Below, piece after piece: positions 15,427-24,626 of a DNA stretch of 64,000 nt (positions are counted from its first letter, which is position 1; each line of letters opens with the position of its first letter). Below the pieces are notes generated by a model. It did no database searches. It was given only the letters and a program-made list of their open reading frames with translations, and had not been told where the DNA came from. Source of the stretch: Armatimonadota bacterium (GTDB lineage: Bacteria; Armatimonadota; Fimbriimonadia; Fimbriimonadales; Fimbriimonadaceae). Made by a program: the position numbers and the translations under genes. The stretch covers positions 573,306-637,305 of the forward strand of contig JAFDWR010000001.1 of assembly GCA_018268355.1 (NCBI GenBank), read 5' to 3'.

Positions 15427-16410
15427 ATGAAGTTCACCTCTCTCGGTCGTACCGGTCTCCAAGTCAGCCGCCTTTGCCTCGGCACGATGAACTTTGGTGT
15501 CGACACCACCAAAGAAGACGCCTTCCGCATCATGGACCGCGCCCTTGAGCTCGGGATCAACTTCTTTGACACGGCCGACGTTTACGGCTGGAAGAAGGGC
15601 GAAGGCATCACCGAGAGGATCATCGGCGAGTGGTTTGCCCTCGGCGGCGGTCGGCGCGAGCGCGTCGTCATCGCAACCAAGCTCTATGGCGACATGGGGA
15701 ACGGCCCCCTCGAGAACTGGCCGAACACGAATCGCGTCACTGCGCTTCACCTTCGCCGCGCCTGCGATGCCAGCCTTGCTCGCCTCCAGACCGACTACAT
15801 CGACCTCTATCAGATGCACCACATCTTTCGCGTCGCGCCGTGGGACGAGGTGTGGGAGGCCTACGAAGTGCTCCGCTATCAAGGCAAGATCCTCTATGCC
15901 GGTTCGAGCAACTTCGCCGCGTGGCACATCGTCCAGGCGAACGAAGCCGCGAAGCGCCGCAACTTCCTTGGCCTCGTGAGCGAGCAGTCGAAGTTCTCGC
16001 TCCTCCAGCGCGACATCGAGCTCGAAGTCGGTCCTGCCTGCGAAGCCTATGGCGTGGGCGTGATTCCGTGGTCGCCGCTCGCGGGCGGTGTGCTCGGCGG
16101 CGTGAGTGAAGGTGCAGGCGGCGTCCGACGGCGATCGGATTGGGCTCTAAAGGTCGCCGAGAAGCACGCCGATGGCCTCGCGAAGTGGGAAGCACTCTGC
16201 AAGGAGCTGGGCGAGCAGCCCGCCGATGTTGCCCTTGGCTGGACGCTCACCCGCAGCTTTGTGACCGCGCCGATCATCGGTCCTCGAACGATGGATCAGC
16301 TCGAAGGCAGCCTCCGCGCCTTGGAAATCGAGTTCACGCCCGAAGTCCTTGCCGCGATTGACGAGATCTTCCCTGGGTTCAAGACCGCTCCCGAGCACTA
16401 CGCTTGGTAA
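15427..16410 (+). CDS. Aldo-keto reductase
   Basis: 327 residues, normal for the family. The catalytic tetrad is visible: Asp and Tyr in INFFDTADVYGW, Lys in RVVIATKLYG, and His in YQMHHIF. The C-terminal cofactor loop is GWTLTRSFVTAPIIGPRTMDQLEGSL. These enzymes reduce aldehydes or ketones with NADPH in the cytoplasm; the substrate cannot be read from the sequence. It resembles the YajO/Tas-like group acting on sugar-derived or xenobiotic carbonyls. A GAGG Shine-Dalgarno five bases before the ATG and a TAAGTT box nine bases before it are both present, so it could be read from the Nif3 message or from its own start. Confidence 0.92.
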   Translation: MKFTSLGRTGLQVSRLCLGTMNFGVDTTKEDAFRIMDRALELGINFFDTADVYGWKKGEGITERIIGEWFALGGGRRERVVIATKLYGDMGNGPLENWPNTNRVTALHLRRACDASLARLQTDYIDLYQMHHIFRVAPWDEVWEAYEVLRYQGKILYAGSSNFAAWHIVQANEAAKRRNFLGLVSEQSKFSLLQRDIELEVGPACEAYGVGVIPWSPLAGGVLGGVSEGAGGVRRRSDWALKVAEKHADGLAKWEALCKELGEQPADVALGWTLTRSFVTAPIIGPRTMDQLEGSLRALEIEFTPEVLAAIDEIFPGFKTAPEHYAW

Positions 16411-16439
16411 GCCAAACTACCAAACTCGTCCGTCCTTGC

Positions 16440-16445
16440 CTATAA
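16440..16445 (+). promoter_or_regulatory. -10 element TATAAT upstream of the zinc-ribbon membrane protein
   Basis: A perfect TATAAT lies in the short spacer before the TTG at 16473. A Shine-Dalgarno (AGGAGAG) is present downstream, so unlike many neighbours this transcript has a leader. The -35 is weak. Confidence 0.5.
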
Positions 16446-16472
16446 TGGGTTCGACAACAGGAGAGAACTGAC

Positions 16473-17213
16473 TTGCCGCGAGTTGTAAGAAAATCTGACG
16501 CGATCGAAAACCTTTGGGCAGACGCCATGCCCATGTTCCTTGGCGGAGTGCCCATGATCCTTTTGGGCGCCCTGCTTTGGAAGTTCAAAGGAGATGGTGC
16601 GCTCGTGGGTCTCGCGGCGGTCCTTATCCTTGGTGGAGTTGGGCTTATCGCTTGGGGGTTCACCAAGGTCCGGAAGGTCAAAGAAATCGGCCCTGGCCAC
16701 ATGCTGGAGTGCGTTTTCTGCTCCCGCCAGATCGAGCTCTTGGAGCCACCTTCCAACGAAGACGTCACCTGCCCCGAGTGCCACCGCCTCATTCCGATCC
16801 AGAACGGTGTGCCCCTTCCCGTTCACCAGGTTCGCTGCGGCTTCTGCAACACGCTGAACTACTACAGTGAAAAGACCGAGTTTCTGATCTGCGAGAAGTG
16901 CGACCGCGAAATCCCGCTCACGCTTGATGAGGACAAGGAGCAACGTCACGCACCTAAAGGCTATGTCGTCGTCGATGACAACCAGGCGTATCAGTTGGTG
17001 CTGAGAGAAGTCCCGAATCCGGACCACCCACCGGAGGACTGCATCACGACACTCCAGACCATGCTCGCGCTGAACCGAAACCAGGTCAAGCAGCTGCTGG
17101 GTGACCTTCCCGCCGTGCTTCTAACGGGCATCCCAAGAAAGAAAGCTGAGCTCCTTGAAGCTCAGCTCACTTCCCTCGGCATGACCGCCGTCCACGAACC
17201 GATCTCAAACTAG
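16473..17213 (+). CDS. Membrane protein with two zinc ribbons and an L7/L12 C-terminal-like domain
   Basis: 246 residues; exact family unknown. Two membrane helices lie near residues 17-37 and 42-64. Two treble-clef/ribbon units follow: CVFC to CPECHR and CGFC to CEKCDRE, about residues 84-145. The last 70 residues (YQLVLREVPNPDHPPEDCITTLQTMLALNRNQVKQLLGDLP to AELLEAQLTSLGM) match the alpha/beta sandwich of the ribosomal L7/L12 C-terminal domain, which is related in fold to ClpS. In L7/L12 this domain recruits factors. The start is TTG with a Shine-Dalgarno AGGAG. The role is unknown; a membrane-bound adaptor is a reasonable guess. Its stop overlaps the etfA stop by four bases. Confidence 0.75.
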   Translation: MPRVVRKSDAIENLWADAMPMFLGGVPMILLGALLWKFKGDGALVGLAAVLILGGVGLIAWGFTKVRKVKEIGPGHMLECVFCSRQIELLEPPSNEDVTCPECHRLIPIQNGVPLPVHQVRCGFCNTLNYYSEKTEFLICEKCDREIPLTLDEDKEQRHAPKGYVVVDDNQAYQLVLREVPNPDHPPEDCITTLQTMLALNRNQVKQLLGDLPAVLLTGIPRKKAELLEAQLTSLGMTAVHEPISN

Positions 17214-18097
17214 ACTTTCGAGGTCAGTTCGGGAACGGCATCGAACAGGTCGGCCACGAGTCCAAAGTCCGCGGTCTCAAAGATCGGCGCATCGGGATCC
17301 TTGTTGATCGCGACAATGACCTTCGAGTCCTTGATGCCCGCCATGTGCTGGGTCGAGCCCGAGACGCCGGCCGCGATGTAGAGGTCAGGGGCGACGATTT
17401 TGCCGGTTTGGCCGACCTGGAGTTCGTTCGGGGCGATCCCCGAGTCCACCGCCGCGCGCGTTGCGCCAACCGCACCGCCAACCTTGTCGGCGAAGGCTCC
17501 GAGCACGGACTCGAACGTCGCAGCATCCTTGAGCGGTCGTCCGCCCGAGATGATGATCTTCGCCTGAGTGAGGTCGGGGCGTGCGCCGCCGCCTTGCACC
17601 CGGTTGGTCACCACCACATTGCTAGCGGCTGAGATCGAGATCGTTTCGACCGCGCTCGATCCACCCCGGTTCGGTTGGCCGAAGCCCGCCGGTCGAACCG
17701 TCAGCACCGCGACGGGGTCGAGGACCTCGACGGTCGCAATCGCGGAGCCCGCAACGATTGGTCGCTTGAAGACGGTCGGCGAATCGGCGGCAATCACGTC
17801 GGTGACCATGGCGCAGTCCAGTGCACCCGCGAGTCGAGCGAGGACGTCCTTGCTTGCCATCGATGAGATACCCGCGATATGGGTGTAACCCGTGGCATGG
17901 GCACGAAGCGCCTCAACGAGCGCGCTCGCCGGGGGCAGGTCGCTGAGACCGGCCGAAAGCACCTTCTCCGCGCCGAGATCGGTTTCTGCGTTGCCCGTGA
18001 GCACCAGGAGGTCAAACGGCAAGCCCAGTCGCTGCGCAAAGGCGGCGAGCGGAGCGGCTTCGTGACCGGCAAAGGCGATACCAAGAATCTTGCTCAT
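17210..18097 (-). CDS. etfA: Electron transfer flavoprotein, alpha subunit
   Basis: 295 residues, slightly short for EtfA (about 310-320). The C-terminal FAD-binding domain is diagnostic: [63 protein letters not shown]. EtfA and EtfB form a soluble heterodimer that takes electrons from acyl-CoA dehydrogenases and passes them to the quinone pool. Here etfB lies four bases upstream, behind a beta-oxidation fusion gene, and an acyl-CoA dehydrogenase is encoded at 36.5 kb, which fits a role in fatty-acid oxidation. ATG at 18097. The gene ends in a CTAG overlap with the convergent zinc-ribbon gene. Confidence 0.95.
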   Translation of the reverse strand: MSKILGIAFAGHEAAPLAAFAQRLGLPFDLLVLTGNAETDLGAEKVLSAGLSDLPPASALVEALRAHATGYTHIAGISSMASKDVLARLAGALDCAMVTDVIAADSPTVFKRPIVAGSAIATVEVLDPVAVLTVRPAGFGQPNRGGSSAVETISISAASNVVVTNRVQGGGARPDLTQAKIIISGGRPLKDAATFESVLGAFADKVGGAVGATRAAVDSGIAPNELQVGQTGKIVAPDLYIAAGVSGSTQHMAGIKDSKVIVAINKDPDAPIFETADFGLVADLFDAVPELTSKV

Positions 18098-18101
18098 GTC
18101 G

Positions 18102-18839
18102 TTAGAGAACCCCCTTTTCCTTGAGTGCCGAGATCAGCTCGTCGACGCTGGCGACCTTGCGGCCGGCGGCGCGCGAGGGCGGCGACTCCACCTTCAGGAC
18201 GCGCGTGCGCAATCGAGGCGTGGTTTGGGCCGGACGGCGCTCCAGCGGCTTGCTCCGTGCCTTGATGATCCCGGGAAGGGCTATGTAGCGCGGCTCATTC
18301 AGACGAAGGTCGGTCGTGACGACGGCCGGCAGAGGAATCTCGAGGGTTTCGGTGCCGGTGTCGGTCTCGCGGGTCACCGTCGCCTTCCCTGCTCCGAGTT
18401 CGAGCTTGGAGGCAAAGGTAGCTTGCGGCCAGCCGAGACGGCTCGCGAGCATCTGACCGGCTTGATTGTTGTCATCGTCGGTCGCCTGCTTGCCCATGAG
18501 GACAAGGTCAGGTGATTCGGCGGCGACCACGGCGGCGAGTTCGGCAGCAATCGAGGGTGAGTCGTAGGCTTCCGAGGTCTCGACGAGGATCGCGCGGTCG
18601 GCACCGATCGCGAGGGCCTTGCGAAGTTGCTCTTCGCATTCGCCCGCGCCGATTGACACGACGACGATTTCGACCGATGGATCGGCCTCCTTTCGGCGAA
18701 CGGCCTCCTCGACCGCAATCTCATCAAAGGGATTAATTTCGAACTTTGCGCCGGTCGTATCCAAGCCGCTACCATCGGCAAGCGGACGGACCTTGGCGTA
18801 CGGATCGACGACCCGCTTCACTGGAACCAGGATTCGCAT
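18102..18839 (-). CDS. etfB: Electron transfer flavoprotein, beta subunit
   Basis: 245 residues. The EtfB pattern is clear: MRILVPVKRVVDPYAKVRP at the start, INPFDEIAVEEAVRRKEA, AILVETSEAYDSPSIAAELAAVV and DLVLMGKQATDDDNNQAGQMLASRLGWPQATFASKLEL. It is the AMP-binding partner of EtfA. Order on the minus strand is the HAD/ECH fusion, etfB, etfA, with gaps of 24 and four bases, so they are very probably one operon. The ATG is preceded by a weak AGGGCAACC ribosome site. Confidence 0.95.
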   Translation of the reverse strand: MRILVPVKRVVDPYAKVRPLADGSGLDTTGAKFEINPFDEIAVEEAVRRKEADPSVEIVVVSIGAGECEEQLRKALAIGADRAILVETSEAYDSPSIAAELAAVVAAESPDLVLMGKQATDDDNNQAGQMLASRLGWPQATFASKLELGAGKATVTRETDTGTETLEIPLPAVVTTDLRLNEPRYIALPGIIKARSKPLERRPAQTTPRLRTRVLKVESPPSRAAGRKVASVDELISALKEKGVL

Positions 18840-18863
18840 AGGTTGCCCTAAAGGATACCGGCC

Positions 18864-21026
18864 TTAGTTCGGCAAAGGCTTGCCCGTTTGGAGCATATGC
18901 CGGATTCGTGCATGAGACAGTGCCTTTCCGCAGAGCTCCAAGAACTCCCGTCGCTCCATCTCCGTCGCCGATTCATAGCTTGTTGGCTTTGCAAAAACCA
19001 TCCGAATTCGGTCACCGATGAAGCTATCGTGCTCGGAGAACTTCCCGGCGTTGTTCAGCTGGTCAATCTCACGATCAATCATGCCGCTGATCGGCCCTTC
19101 GAGGTTCGTCCAACCCGGCCTGCCGCTAGGTTCGACCGTCTTGGCCGCCTCAATCGCTTCGAAAACGAGCCGGTCGGGGTGATAGACGGTTTGGTCCGTC
19201 GGTCGCAGGTAGCCAAGGATGCGGGCTTCTTCCGCATTGCTCGCGCTCTCGCCTCGGATCAGGTTCATCGCGACTTCGACACATCGCTTGATCGAGCCTT
19301 GGCTATGGAGGCGCATGAGCACCGTGCCGCGTCCGCCGGGGAGCAGGCCAACCTTGGCCTCGGGGAGGCCGATCTGGGCATCTACCGCGGTCACGATCTT
19401 GGGGCAGCTCAGCGCCAGCTCGAGGCCCGCGCCAAAGCAGTAGCCATGGACCGCCGCGACGATGCGGCGCTGCTCCATCAGTTCACCCAGAGCGTGAAGC
19501 TCGGCAAGGCCCGCGTCGATGCCCTTCATGTCGCCGGAATCGATCCGCTCATCAAAGAATCGAAGGTCATAGCCAACGGAGAAGCACCGGCCATCGTTGC
19601 ACAGTACAAACCGGTCGTCGGGGCGGGCGGTGAAGAGTTCGGTGAGGTCGCGCACGAGTTCGGGGCTGATCGACCCCATCTTCGTGCGCAGGACGACGCC
19701 GGTGATGCGATCGCCCAGGTCAACGAGGGCATAGGTTCCCTTCTCCTCGATTACCGGGAAGCCCTTGATTGACAAGTAATGCGGCTCGGTCGGTCGCGGC
19801 TGCCATTCACCGCTGTGCGAGAGGACTTGGCCCGACTGATAGTAGGTCGGTGATTCAAAACCGAGGTTCTCGGGGCCAATCGCGTCGATCATCGCGAACG
19901 GGCCCATCTGCCATCCAAAGCCCCACTCCATGACGCGGTCGAAATCGAGGACGTTGTGGCTGATCTCTTCCTTGATCTCGGTCGCGTACTTGAGGGTCGG
20001 GATCAGGTACTCGCGCAGAAACTCGCCGGCCTCGTCGCGCTCCTGGAGGGTGGCGGCGATTCGCTGACCGAGCGGGAGTTTTCCGTGCTTTTCCAGGCTG
20101 GGGATCGACGGCTCCACGCGCTCGCGGTACGCCTGGGTCACGGGATCAAAGGTGAGCAGTTCCTTATTCTCGCGTCGATAGAATCCATGGCCCGACTTTT
20201 CGCCGATCCATCCCTTGCTCATGAGGAATTCGATGGACCGAGGGGTTGCGAGGTCGGCGGTGCGAGGGTCGTGGGGGCATCGCTGCTGGAGGTTTTGCGC
20301 GATGTCGACCATGATGTCGAGGCCAACAAGATCATTGAGTCGGAATGAACCGGTTCGCGGCCGCCCGAGGAACTGACCGGTAATGAGGTCCACCGCTTCC
20401 GGCGAAAGGTGAAGCTGCTCGGCGACGTGGGTGGCCCAGATCATCGACCACATGCCGTATCGGTTGGCGATGAAGCCGGGCGTGTCCTTCGCGAGGACTA
20501 TGCGGCGGGCGGCCTTCTCTTCGAGGAACCGGGTGAAGGCGGCAATCGCTTCGGGGGCGGTGTCGTCGGTCGGGATGAGTTCGAGGAGCTTTAGGTAGCG
20601 CGGCGGGTTGAAGAAGTGGGTCCCGAGGAATCGCTTGCGCCACGATTCCGAACGACCCTCGTTCAGGAGCTCAATTTGAAGGCCGCTCGTGTTCGTGCTA
20701 ATCATCGCGTCATCGCGGAGCAGCGGCTCAATCTGGGCGAAGAGAGCCCGCTTGGCATCGAGCTTCTCGATGATCGCCTCGCAAACCCAGTCGGCTTCGC
20801 TAACCCAATGGAGGTCTTGATCAATCCCGCCTCGGCGAACCGAATTCGCGCGGTCGTGGGTGAGGAAGTGCGGGGGCCGAGCGGAGCGCGCGCGATCAAA
20901 CAGGGCGTTGCACGATTCCCGTGTCAAGTCGAGGAGCGAGACCTCAAAGCCGATGTTGGCCATGTGGGCGGCAATTCCGCTCCCCATAGTGCCTGCGCCA
21001 ATCACGACGACCTTTTTCGCATTCAT
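18864..21026 (-). CDS. 3-hydroxyacyl-CoA dehydrogenase / enoyl-CoA hydratase fusion (FadN-type order)
   Basis: 720 residues. The N-terminal NAD-binding half starts KKVVVIGAGTMGSGIAAHMANIGFEVSLLDL, with GTHFFNPPRYLKLLELIP and the second helical domain at 180-390 (KDTPGFIANRYGMWSM, GFRLNDLVGLDIMVDI-like). The C-terminal third is a crotonase-fold enoyl-CoA hydratase (RFVLCNDGRCFSVGYDLRFF, AAVHGYCFGAGLELALSC, IGLPEAKVGLLPGGRGT). It would catalyse hydration of enoyl-CoA and oxidation of hydroxyacyl-CoA. HAD-first order is that of Bacillus FadN, the reverse of E. coli FadB. ATG at 21026 is chosen; a TTG five codons upstream is possible. It heads the operon with etfB and etfA. No thiolase is adjacent. 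Confidence 0.92.
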   Translation of the reverse strand: MNAKKVVVIGAGTMGSGIAAHMANIGFEVSLLDLTRESCNALFDRARSARPPHFLTHDRANSVRRGGIDQDLHWVSEADWVCEAIIEKLDAKRALFAQIEPLLRDDAMISTNTSGLQIELLNEGRSESWRKRFLGTHFFNPPRYLKLLELIPTDDTAPEAIAAFTRFLEEKAARRIVLAKDTPGFIANRYGMWSMIWATHVAEQLHLSPEAVDLITGQFLGRPRTGSFRLNDLVGLDIMVDIAQNLQQRCPHDPRTADLATPRSIEFLMSKGWIGEKSGHGFYRRENKELLTFDPVTQAYRERVEPSIPSLEKHGKLPLGQRIAATLQERDEAGEFLREYLIPTLKYATEIKEEISHNVLDFDRVMEWGFGWQMGPFAMIDAIGPENLGFESPTYYQSGQVLSHSGEWQPRPTEPHYLSIKGFPVIEEKGTYALVDLGDRITGVVLRTKMGSISPELVRDLTELFTARPDDRFVLCNDGRCFSVGYDLRFFDERIDSGDMKGIDAGLAELHALGELMEQRRIVAAVHGYCFGAGLELALSCPKIVTAVDAQIGLPEAKVGLLPGGRGTVLMRLHSQGSIKRCVEVAMNLIRGESASNAEEARILGYLRPTDQTVYHPDRLVFEAIEAAKTVEPSGRPGWTNLEGPISGMIDREIDQLNNAGKFSEHDSFIGDRIRMVFAKPTSYESATEMERREFLELCGKALSHARIRHMLQTGKPLPN

Positions 21027-21111
21027 CCAATTCTCGTACAAAACAAATTCTCCTACGGCCTGACCTACAGATTGTGACTCAGCGATTTAGACAATTGGTT
21101 TGGCTCCAGGC

Positions 21112-21157
21112 ACAAAAAAGGCCCGCACCCCTGGGAAGTCCCTGGGATGCGGGCCTT
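21112..21157 (-). terminator. Intrinsic terminator of the pyrophosphatase gene
   Basis: On the minus strand GGCCCGCA pairs with TGCGGGCC, extended by an inner CCCAGGG / CCCTGGG-type stem, followed by six T residues. It sits just after the pyrophosphatase stop and separates it from the HAD/ECH-etf operon. Confidence 0.9.
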
Positions 21158-21168
21158 GGTCGACTCGA

Positions 21169-24100
21169 TTAGTCTTCGTCGACGGTGATCTTCTTCTTGC
21201 CGCTGCTGGCCTGAGCCTTTTCGGCTTCGGCCGCTTCTTCGGTGACCTTCATCATCTCGTCGGCAAGCGAGCCCTTCTTCGAAAGGTAGATCGCAAAGCC
21301 GAGCGCACTGATGGCAAGCACGGTGACGATAATCAGCGTCGTGTTGCCAAACGGTCGGATGATGACCGGAGCGAGAAGGAGCGCAACAAGGTTCATAACC
21401 TTGATGAGCGGGTTCAGGGCAGGACCAGCCGTATCCTTGAACGGATCGCCAACAGTGTCGCAAACGACGGCTGCCTTGTGAGCGTCCGTACCCTTGCCAC
21501 CGTAGAGGCCATCTTCGATGAGCTTCTTAGCGTTGTCCCACATACCGCCAGAGTTGGCGAGAAGGACGGCCATCAGCTGACCCGAAAGGATCGCACCCGC
21601 GAGGAAGCCACCCAGTGCCTGAGCACCAACGAGGCAATAGGCGTTGCCGTCCACGTAGGTCACCGGCTTGCCGATGGCAAAGCCGAAGGCAACCGCGACC
21701 GGCAGGGCAATCGCGAGGATGCCCGGGCCGAGGAGTTCCTTCTGGGCGGCGGCGGTGACGATCGCAACGCACGAAGCATAGTTCGGCTTGCTCGTACCGG
21801 CGAGGATGCCCGGATCGTTGCGGAACTGGCGTCGCACCTCATTGATGAGCTGGAACGAAGCTCGTCCAACCGCGTTGATCGAGAACGCCGAGAAGAGATA
21901 GGGTGCCGCGCCGCCAACAAGGAACCCAAGGAAGATCTCGGGCATGTCGAGCGGAAGACCACGGCCCGTCAGCTGGGCGTCTTCGATGTACGAGTGGAAC
22001 AAGGCAACCGCAGCAACAACGGCAGTTGCAATCGCAAAGCCCTTCGTGAGTGCCTTGGTCGTGTTTCCAGCGGCGTCCAGTCGCTGGACAGCCTTCGAAC
22101 CTTGGACGTTGTCGTGACCTTCACCCGACATCTCATAAACGCCCTGGGCGTTGTCCGAGATCGGACCGAAGGTGTCCATCGCGAGCACGTAGCCCGTGGT
22201 GGTGAGGAGTCCAAGACCAACCAGCGCGATGCCGTAGAAGCTGAGGATCAGACTTCCGTAGGTTGCCGGGTTGAACAGGAAGAGCGGAACGAGCAGTGCA
22301 AGCACGATCGCGAAGACCATGTACACGCTCGATTCCGAGGCGTAAGCGAAGCCCTGAATGATCATCGGGGCCGGACCAGCGGTCGAAACGCCGGCCACTT
22401 CCCTCGTCGGCTTCTTGTGGGTGCTGACGAAGTAGTCGGTGAGGATTTCAATCACGAACGCAAGGAAAAGACCAAACGTGATCGCGATGAAGAACAAGTA
22501 CCAGGGCACCTCGGTTCGCGAGAGCTTAACGAGCGTGATCTGGGCAGGAGGCGGCAGCTTTGGCGCGCCCTCGAGGCTTCCCTTCTTCGAAAGGTCCTCG
22601 ATCTGCTTGCTGATCTTGCCGTACTCTTCCGCGTTGATCGGGAAGTAGGACGGTGCCGACACGACCGGCTGCGAGTTCACGCCGCTGAAGTCGAAGTCCT
22701 GCGGAAGATCCTTGTCTTCGACGGCAGCAACGAGCTTGCCGCGCTTGTCAACCATGAGGTCAAGGTTGATGGTCTTGCCCATCTCGACCTTGGTCATCGG
22801 CTGGCCCTTGGCCTGTGCCTTCTGTTGCTCTTCGATCTCAGCCACTCGCTTCTTGGCGAAGGCGAGCGAGACCGGACCGTTCCAGGTGCTCTTGGTGCTC
22901 GCAGGAACACCGTTCGAGGCCGGGGTGGTGAGCTTAATTTCAACGAGCGCGAGGTCGAGCTTCTTGCCCTCAACCGCGCTCGCGAGGTCGATCGTTTCGT
23001 TGGCCGACGGCGTCTTGCCATCCGGCTGAACGAAGCTCGACGAGGTGAACGAGATCTGCTTGGTCTTCAGATCGACGGTGCTGACGCTCGAGAAGCCTTC
23101 CAGCGGCTCGGGCTTGGCACGATCGACGTCCTTCGAGGAGATGGAACCAAGTCGCTCAAGCATCTGATCGATGGCTTGAGTCTTGTCCATCTTCTGCCCG
23201 GTCATCGGGTTCATGTCCTCGAACTTCAGGTTTGCCAGCTCGGGAGCATTGGCGATGTCCTTCGCGCTAACTTCCCAGGCCTTCTTTCCGTTGGAGCTGG
23301 CGAAGCTGTCTCGAGCCTGAATGAGCTTTTCAATTCGCTCGATCTGATCTTCGTTGGTTCCGCGGAGCTTGATCGTGTTGATCTTCGCACCCGTACCACC
23401 CATCATGAGATAGGCAAGGCCGAGCGTGGCGATCGCAGCGATAACGGCCGAGATTCGGAAGCCACCTTGGATCGGCTTCAGCGGGTCGGAGTCAAGGTCA
23501 TCCGAGCCCTTGACGAGGAAGATGCCAATCGTCGAAGCGATGATGCCAATGCCGCGCGCCATAAGCGCGAAGAGCACGAGCCGCATCCACGTGGCCTGGT
23601 CAAAGATTGCCGAAGTCGCCGCACCAAGAACGATGGCCGCGACGAGGGTGACTTCGTACGATTCGAAGACGTCTGCGGCCATACCGGCGCAGTCGCCCAC
23701 GTTGTCGCCGACGTTGTCAGCGATGGTGGCCGGATTTCGAGGATCGTCTTCGGGAATTCCAGCTTCAACCTTACCGACGAGGTCCGCACCGACGTCAGCT
23801 GCCTTGGTGAAGATGCCACCGCCAACGCGCATGAAGAGTGCGGCGAGCGAGCCACCAAAGCCAAAGCCAACGAGGAGGATCATCGCCTGGCTTCCACCGA
23901 ACAGCAGGATCAGCGTCGCGCCAAGGAGGCCGAGGCCAACCGTGACGAGACCCGCGACTGCACCGGATCGGAAGGCGATTTCAAGCGACTTCTTGTAGCT
24001 CGTTAGCGCGGCGGCTGCGGTTCGCATGTTGCCATCGACCGCGGTGAGCATGCCGGCATAGCCCGCAAGATACGACGCGGTCACACCTGCGATAAAGCAG

Positions 24101-24489
24101 AGGGGGACAAGGAAATTCTTGTCGAACAAGAAGAAGAGGCCCACGGCGAGAATCACCATGAAGACCAGCATCAGCTTGACCTGCTGCTGCAGGTAGGCCA
24201 GTGCGCCCTCTCGGATTGCCTTACCGACCTCTTGCATCTTCTCTCCGCCTGGGGTGTTCTTCAACACCGCATTGCGAAGGGCAAACGCGCCGAGCACGGT
24301 CAGGATACCGATGGCGAGGGAAATGTACAAATACATCTTGTCGCCTTCGCTGAACTTCAGAACGACGTCTTTTTCACCCGCAAAAGAGAGCGCGGGGGTA
24401 AGGACGCCGGCCAAAGTGGCCAGCAAGGCAACCCAAGCTTTACTGGGGCACATGGCCATCCAGCGCTTAGCATTGCTAAGGAATTTCAT
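21169..24489 (-). CDS. hppA: Membrane-bound proton-pumping pyrophosphatase with large periplasmic insert
   Basis: 1106 residues against about 660-770 for the family. It hydrolyses PPi and pumps ions across the inner membrane. Signature segments are TKAADVGADLVGKVE, then EDDPRNPATIADNVGDNVGDCAGMAADVFES, GPISDNAQGVYEMSG, LDAAGNTTKALTKG and DTVGDPFKDTAGPALNPLIKVMNL. Lys in GNTTKA is the mark of the K+-independent class. The extra length is a polar block, about residues 370-655, in the loop after the eighth membrane helix, which by known topology faces the periplasm. It has no recognised domain. The N-terminus resembles a cleavable signal peptide ending ALSFA, and the C-terminal tail is Lys/Ala/Glu rich. 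ATG at 24489 is preferred over GTG at 24501. The gene has its own promoter and terminator. Confidence 0.93.
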   Translation of the reverse strand: MKFLSNAKRWMAMCPSKAWVALLATLAGVLTPALSFAGEKDVVLKFSEGDKMYLYISLAIGILTVLGAFALRNAVLKNTPGGEKMQEVGKAIREGALAYLQQQVKLMLVFMVILAVGLFFLFDKNFLVPLCFIAGVTASYLAGYAGMLTAVDGNMRTAAAALTSYKKSLEIAFRSGAVAGLVTVGLGLLGATLILLFGGSQAMILLVGFGFGGSLAALFMRVGGGIFTKAADVGADLVGKVEAGIPEDDPRNPATIADNVGDNVGDCAGMAADVFESYEVTLVAAIVLGAATSAIFDQATWMRLVLFALMARGIGIIASTIGIFLVKGSDDLDSDPLKPIQGGFRISAVIAAIATLGLAYLMMGGTGAKINTIKLRGTNEDQIERIEKLIQARDSFASSNGKKAWEVSAKDIANAPELANLKFEDMNPMTGQKMDKTQAIDQMLERLGSISSKDVDRAKPEPLEGFSSVSTVDLKTKQISFTSSSFVQPDGKTPSANETIDLASAVEGKKLDLALVEIKLTTPASNGVPASTKSTWNGPVSLAFAKKRVAEIEEQQKAQAKGQPMTKVEMGKTINLDLMVDKRGKLVAAVEDKDLPQDFDFSGVNSQPVVSAPSYFPINAEEYGKISKQIEDLSKKGSLEGAPKLPPPAQITLVKLSRTEVPWYLFFIAITFGLFLAFVIEILTDYFVSTHKKPTREVAGVSTAGPAPMIIQGFAYASESSVYMVFAIVLALLVPLFLFNPATYGSLILSFYGIALVGLGLLTTTGYVLAMDTFGPISDNAQGVYEMSGEGHDNVQGSKAVQRLDAAGNTTKALTKGFAIATAVVAAVALFHSYIEDAQLTGRGLPLDMPEIFLGFLVGGAAPYLFSAFSINAVGRASFQLINEVRRQFRNDPGILAGTSKPNYASCVAIVTAAAQKELLGPGILAIALPVAVAFGFAIGKPVTYVDGNAYCLVGAQALGGFLAGAILSGQLMAVLLANSGGMWDNAKKLIEDGLYGGKGTDAHKAAVVCDTVGDPFKDTAGPALNPLIKVMNLVALLLAPVIIRPFGNTTLIIVTVLAISALGFAIYLSKKGSLADEMMKVTEEAAEAEKAQASSGKKKITVDED

Positions 24490-24555
24490 CGTTTCGGTCA
24501 CTCCATGCAGTCGCGCGCTTCCGTGTGTCGCACTTGGCCGCCGACGATCTGGGGG

Positions 24556-24584
24556 AGGATACCCTGCAAAAACTGGGCCGACAA
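24556..24584 (-). promoter_or_regulatory. hppA promoter: TTGTCG, 17-base spacer, TATCCT
   Basis: On the minus strand TTGTCG and TATCCT are separated by exactly 17 bases, about 70 bases before the hppA start. The -35 lies in a larger inverted repeat (CCTGCAAA and TTTGCAGG enclosing CCGAC/GTCGG) that follows the tRNA genes and may also affect their 3' end. Confidence 0.55.
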
Positions 24585-24626
24585 CCCGTCGGGTTTGCAG
24601 GACTCGCCGAAATGGCGAAAAGAAGG

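Noticed and set aside
21100..24006. 968-codon plus-strand frame opposite the pyrophosphatase gene
   Set aside because: The translation is Arg/Asp/Glu-rich without domain signals, and the minus strand carries all pyrophosphatase signatures. It is an antisense shadow in GC-rich DNA.
24563..24601. CCTGCAAA/TTTGCAGG inverted repeat as a terminator of the tRNA unit
   Set aside because: There is no T tract on the minus strand and the segment contains the hppA -35 box, so it was left as part of the promoter entry.
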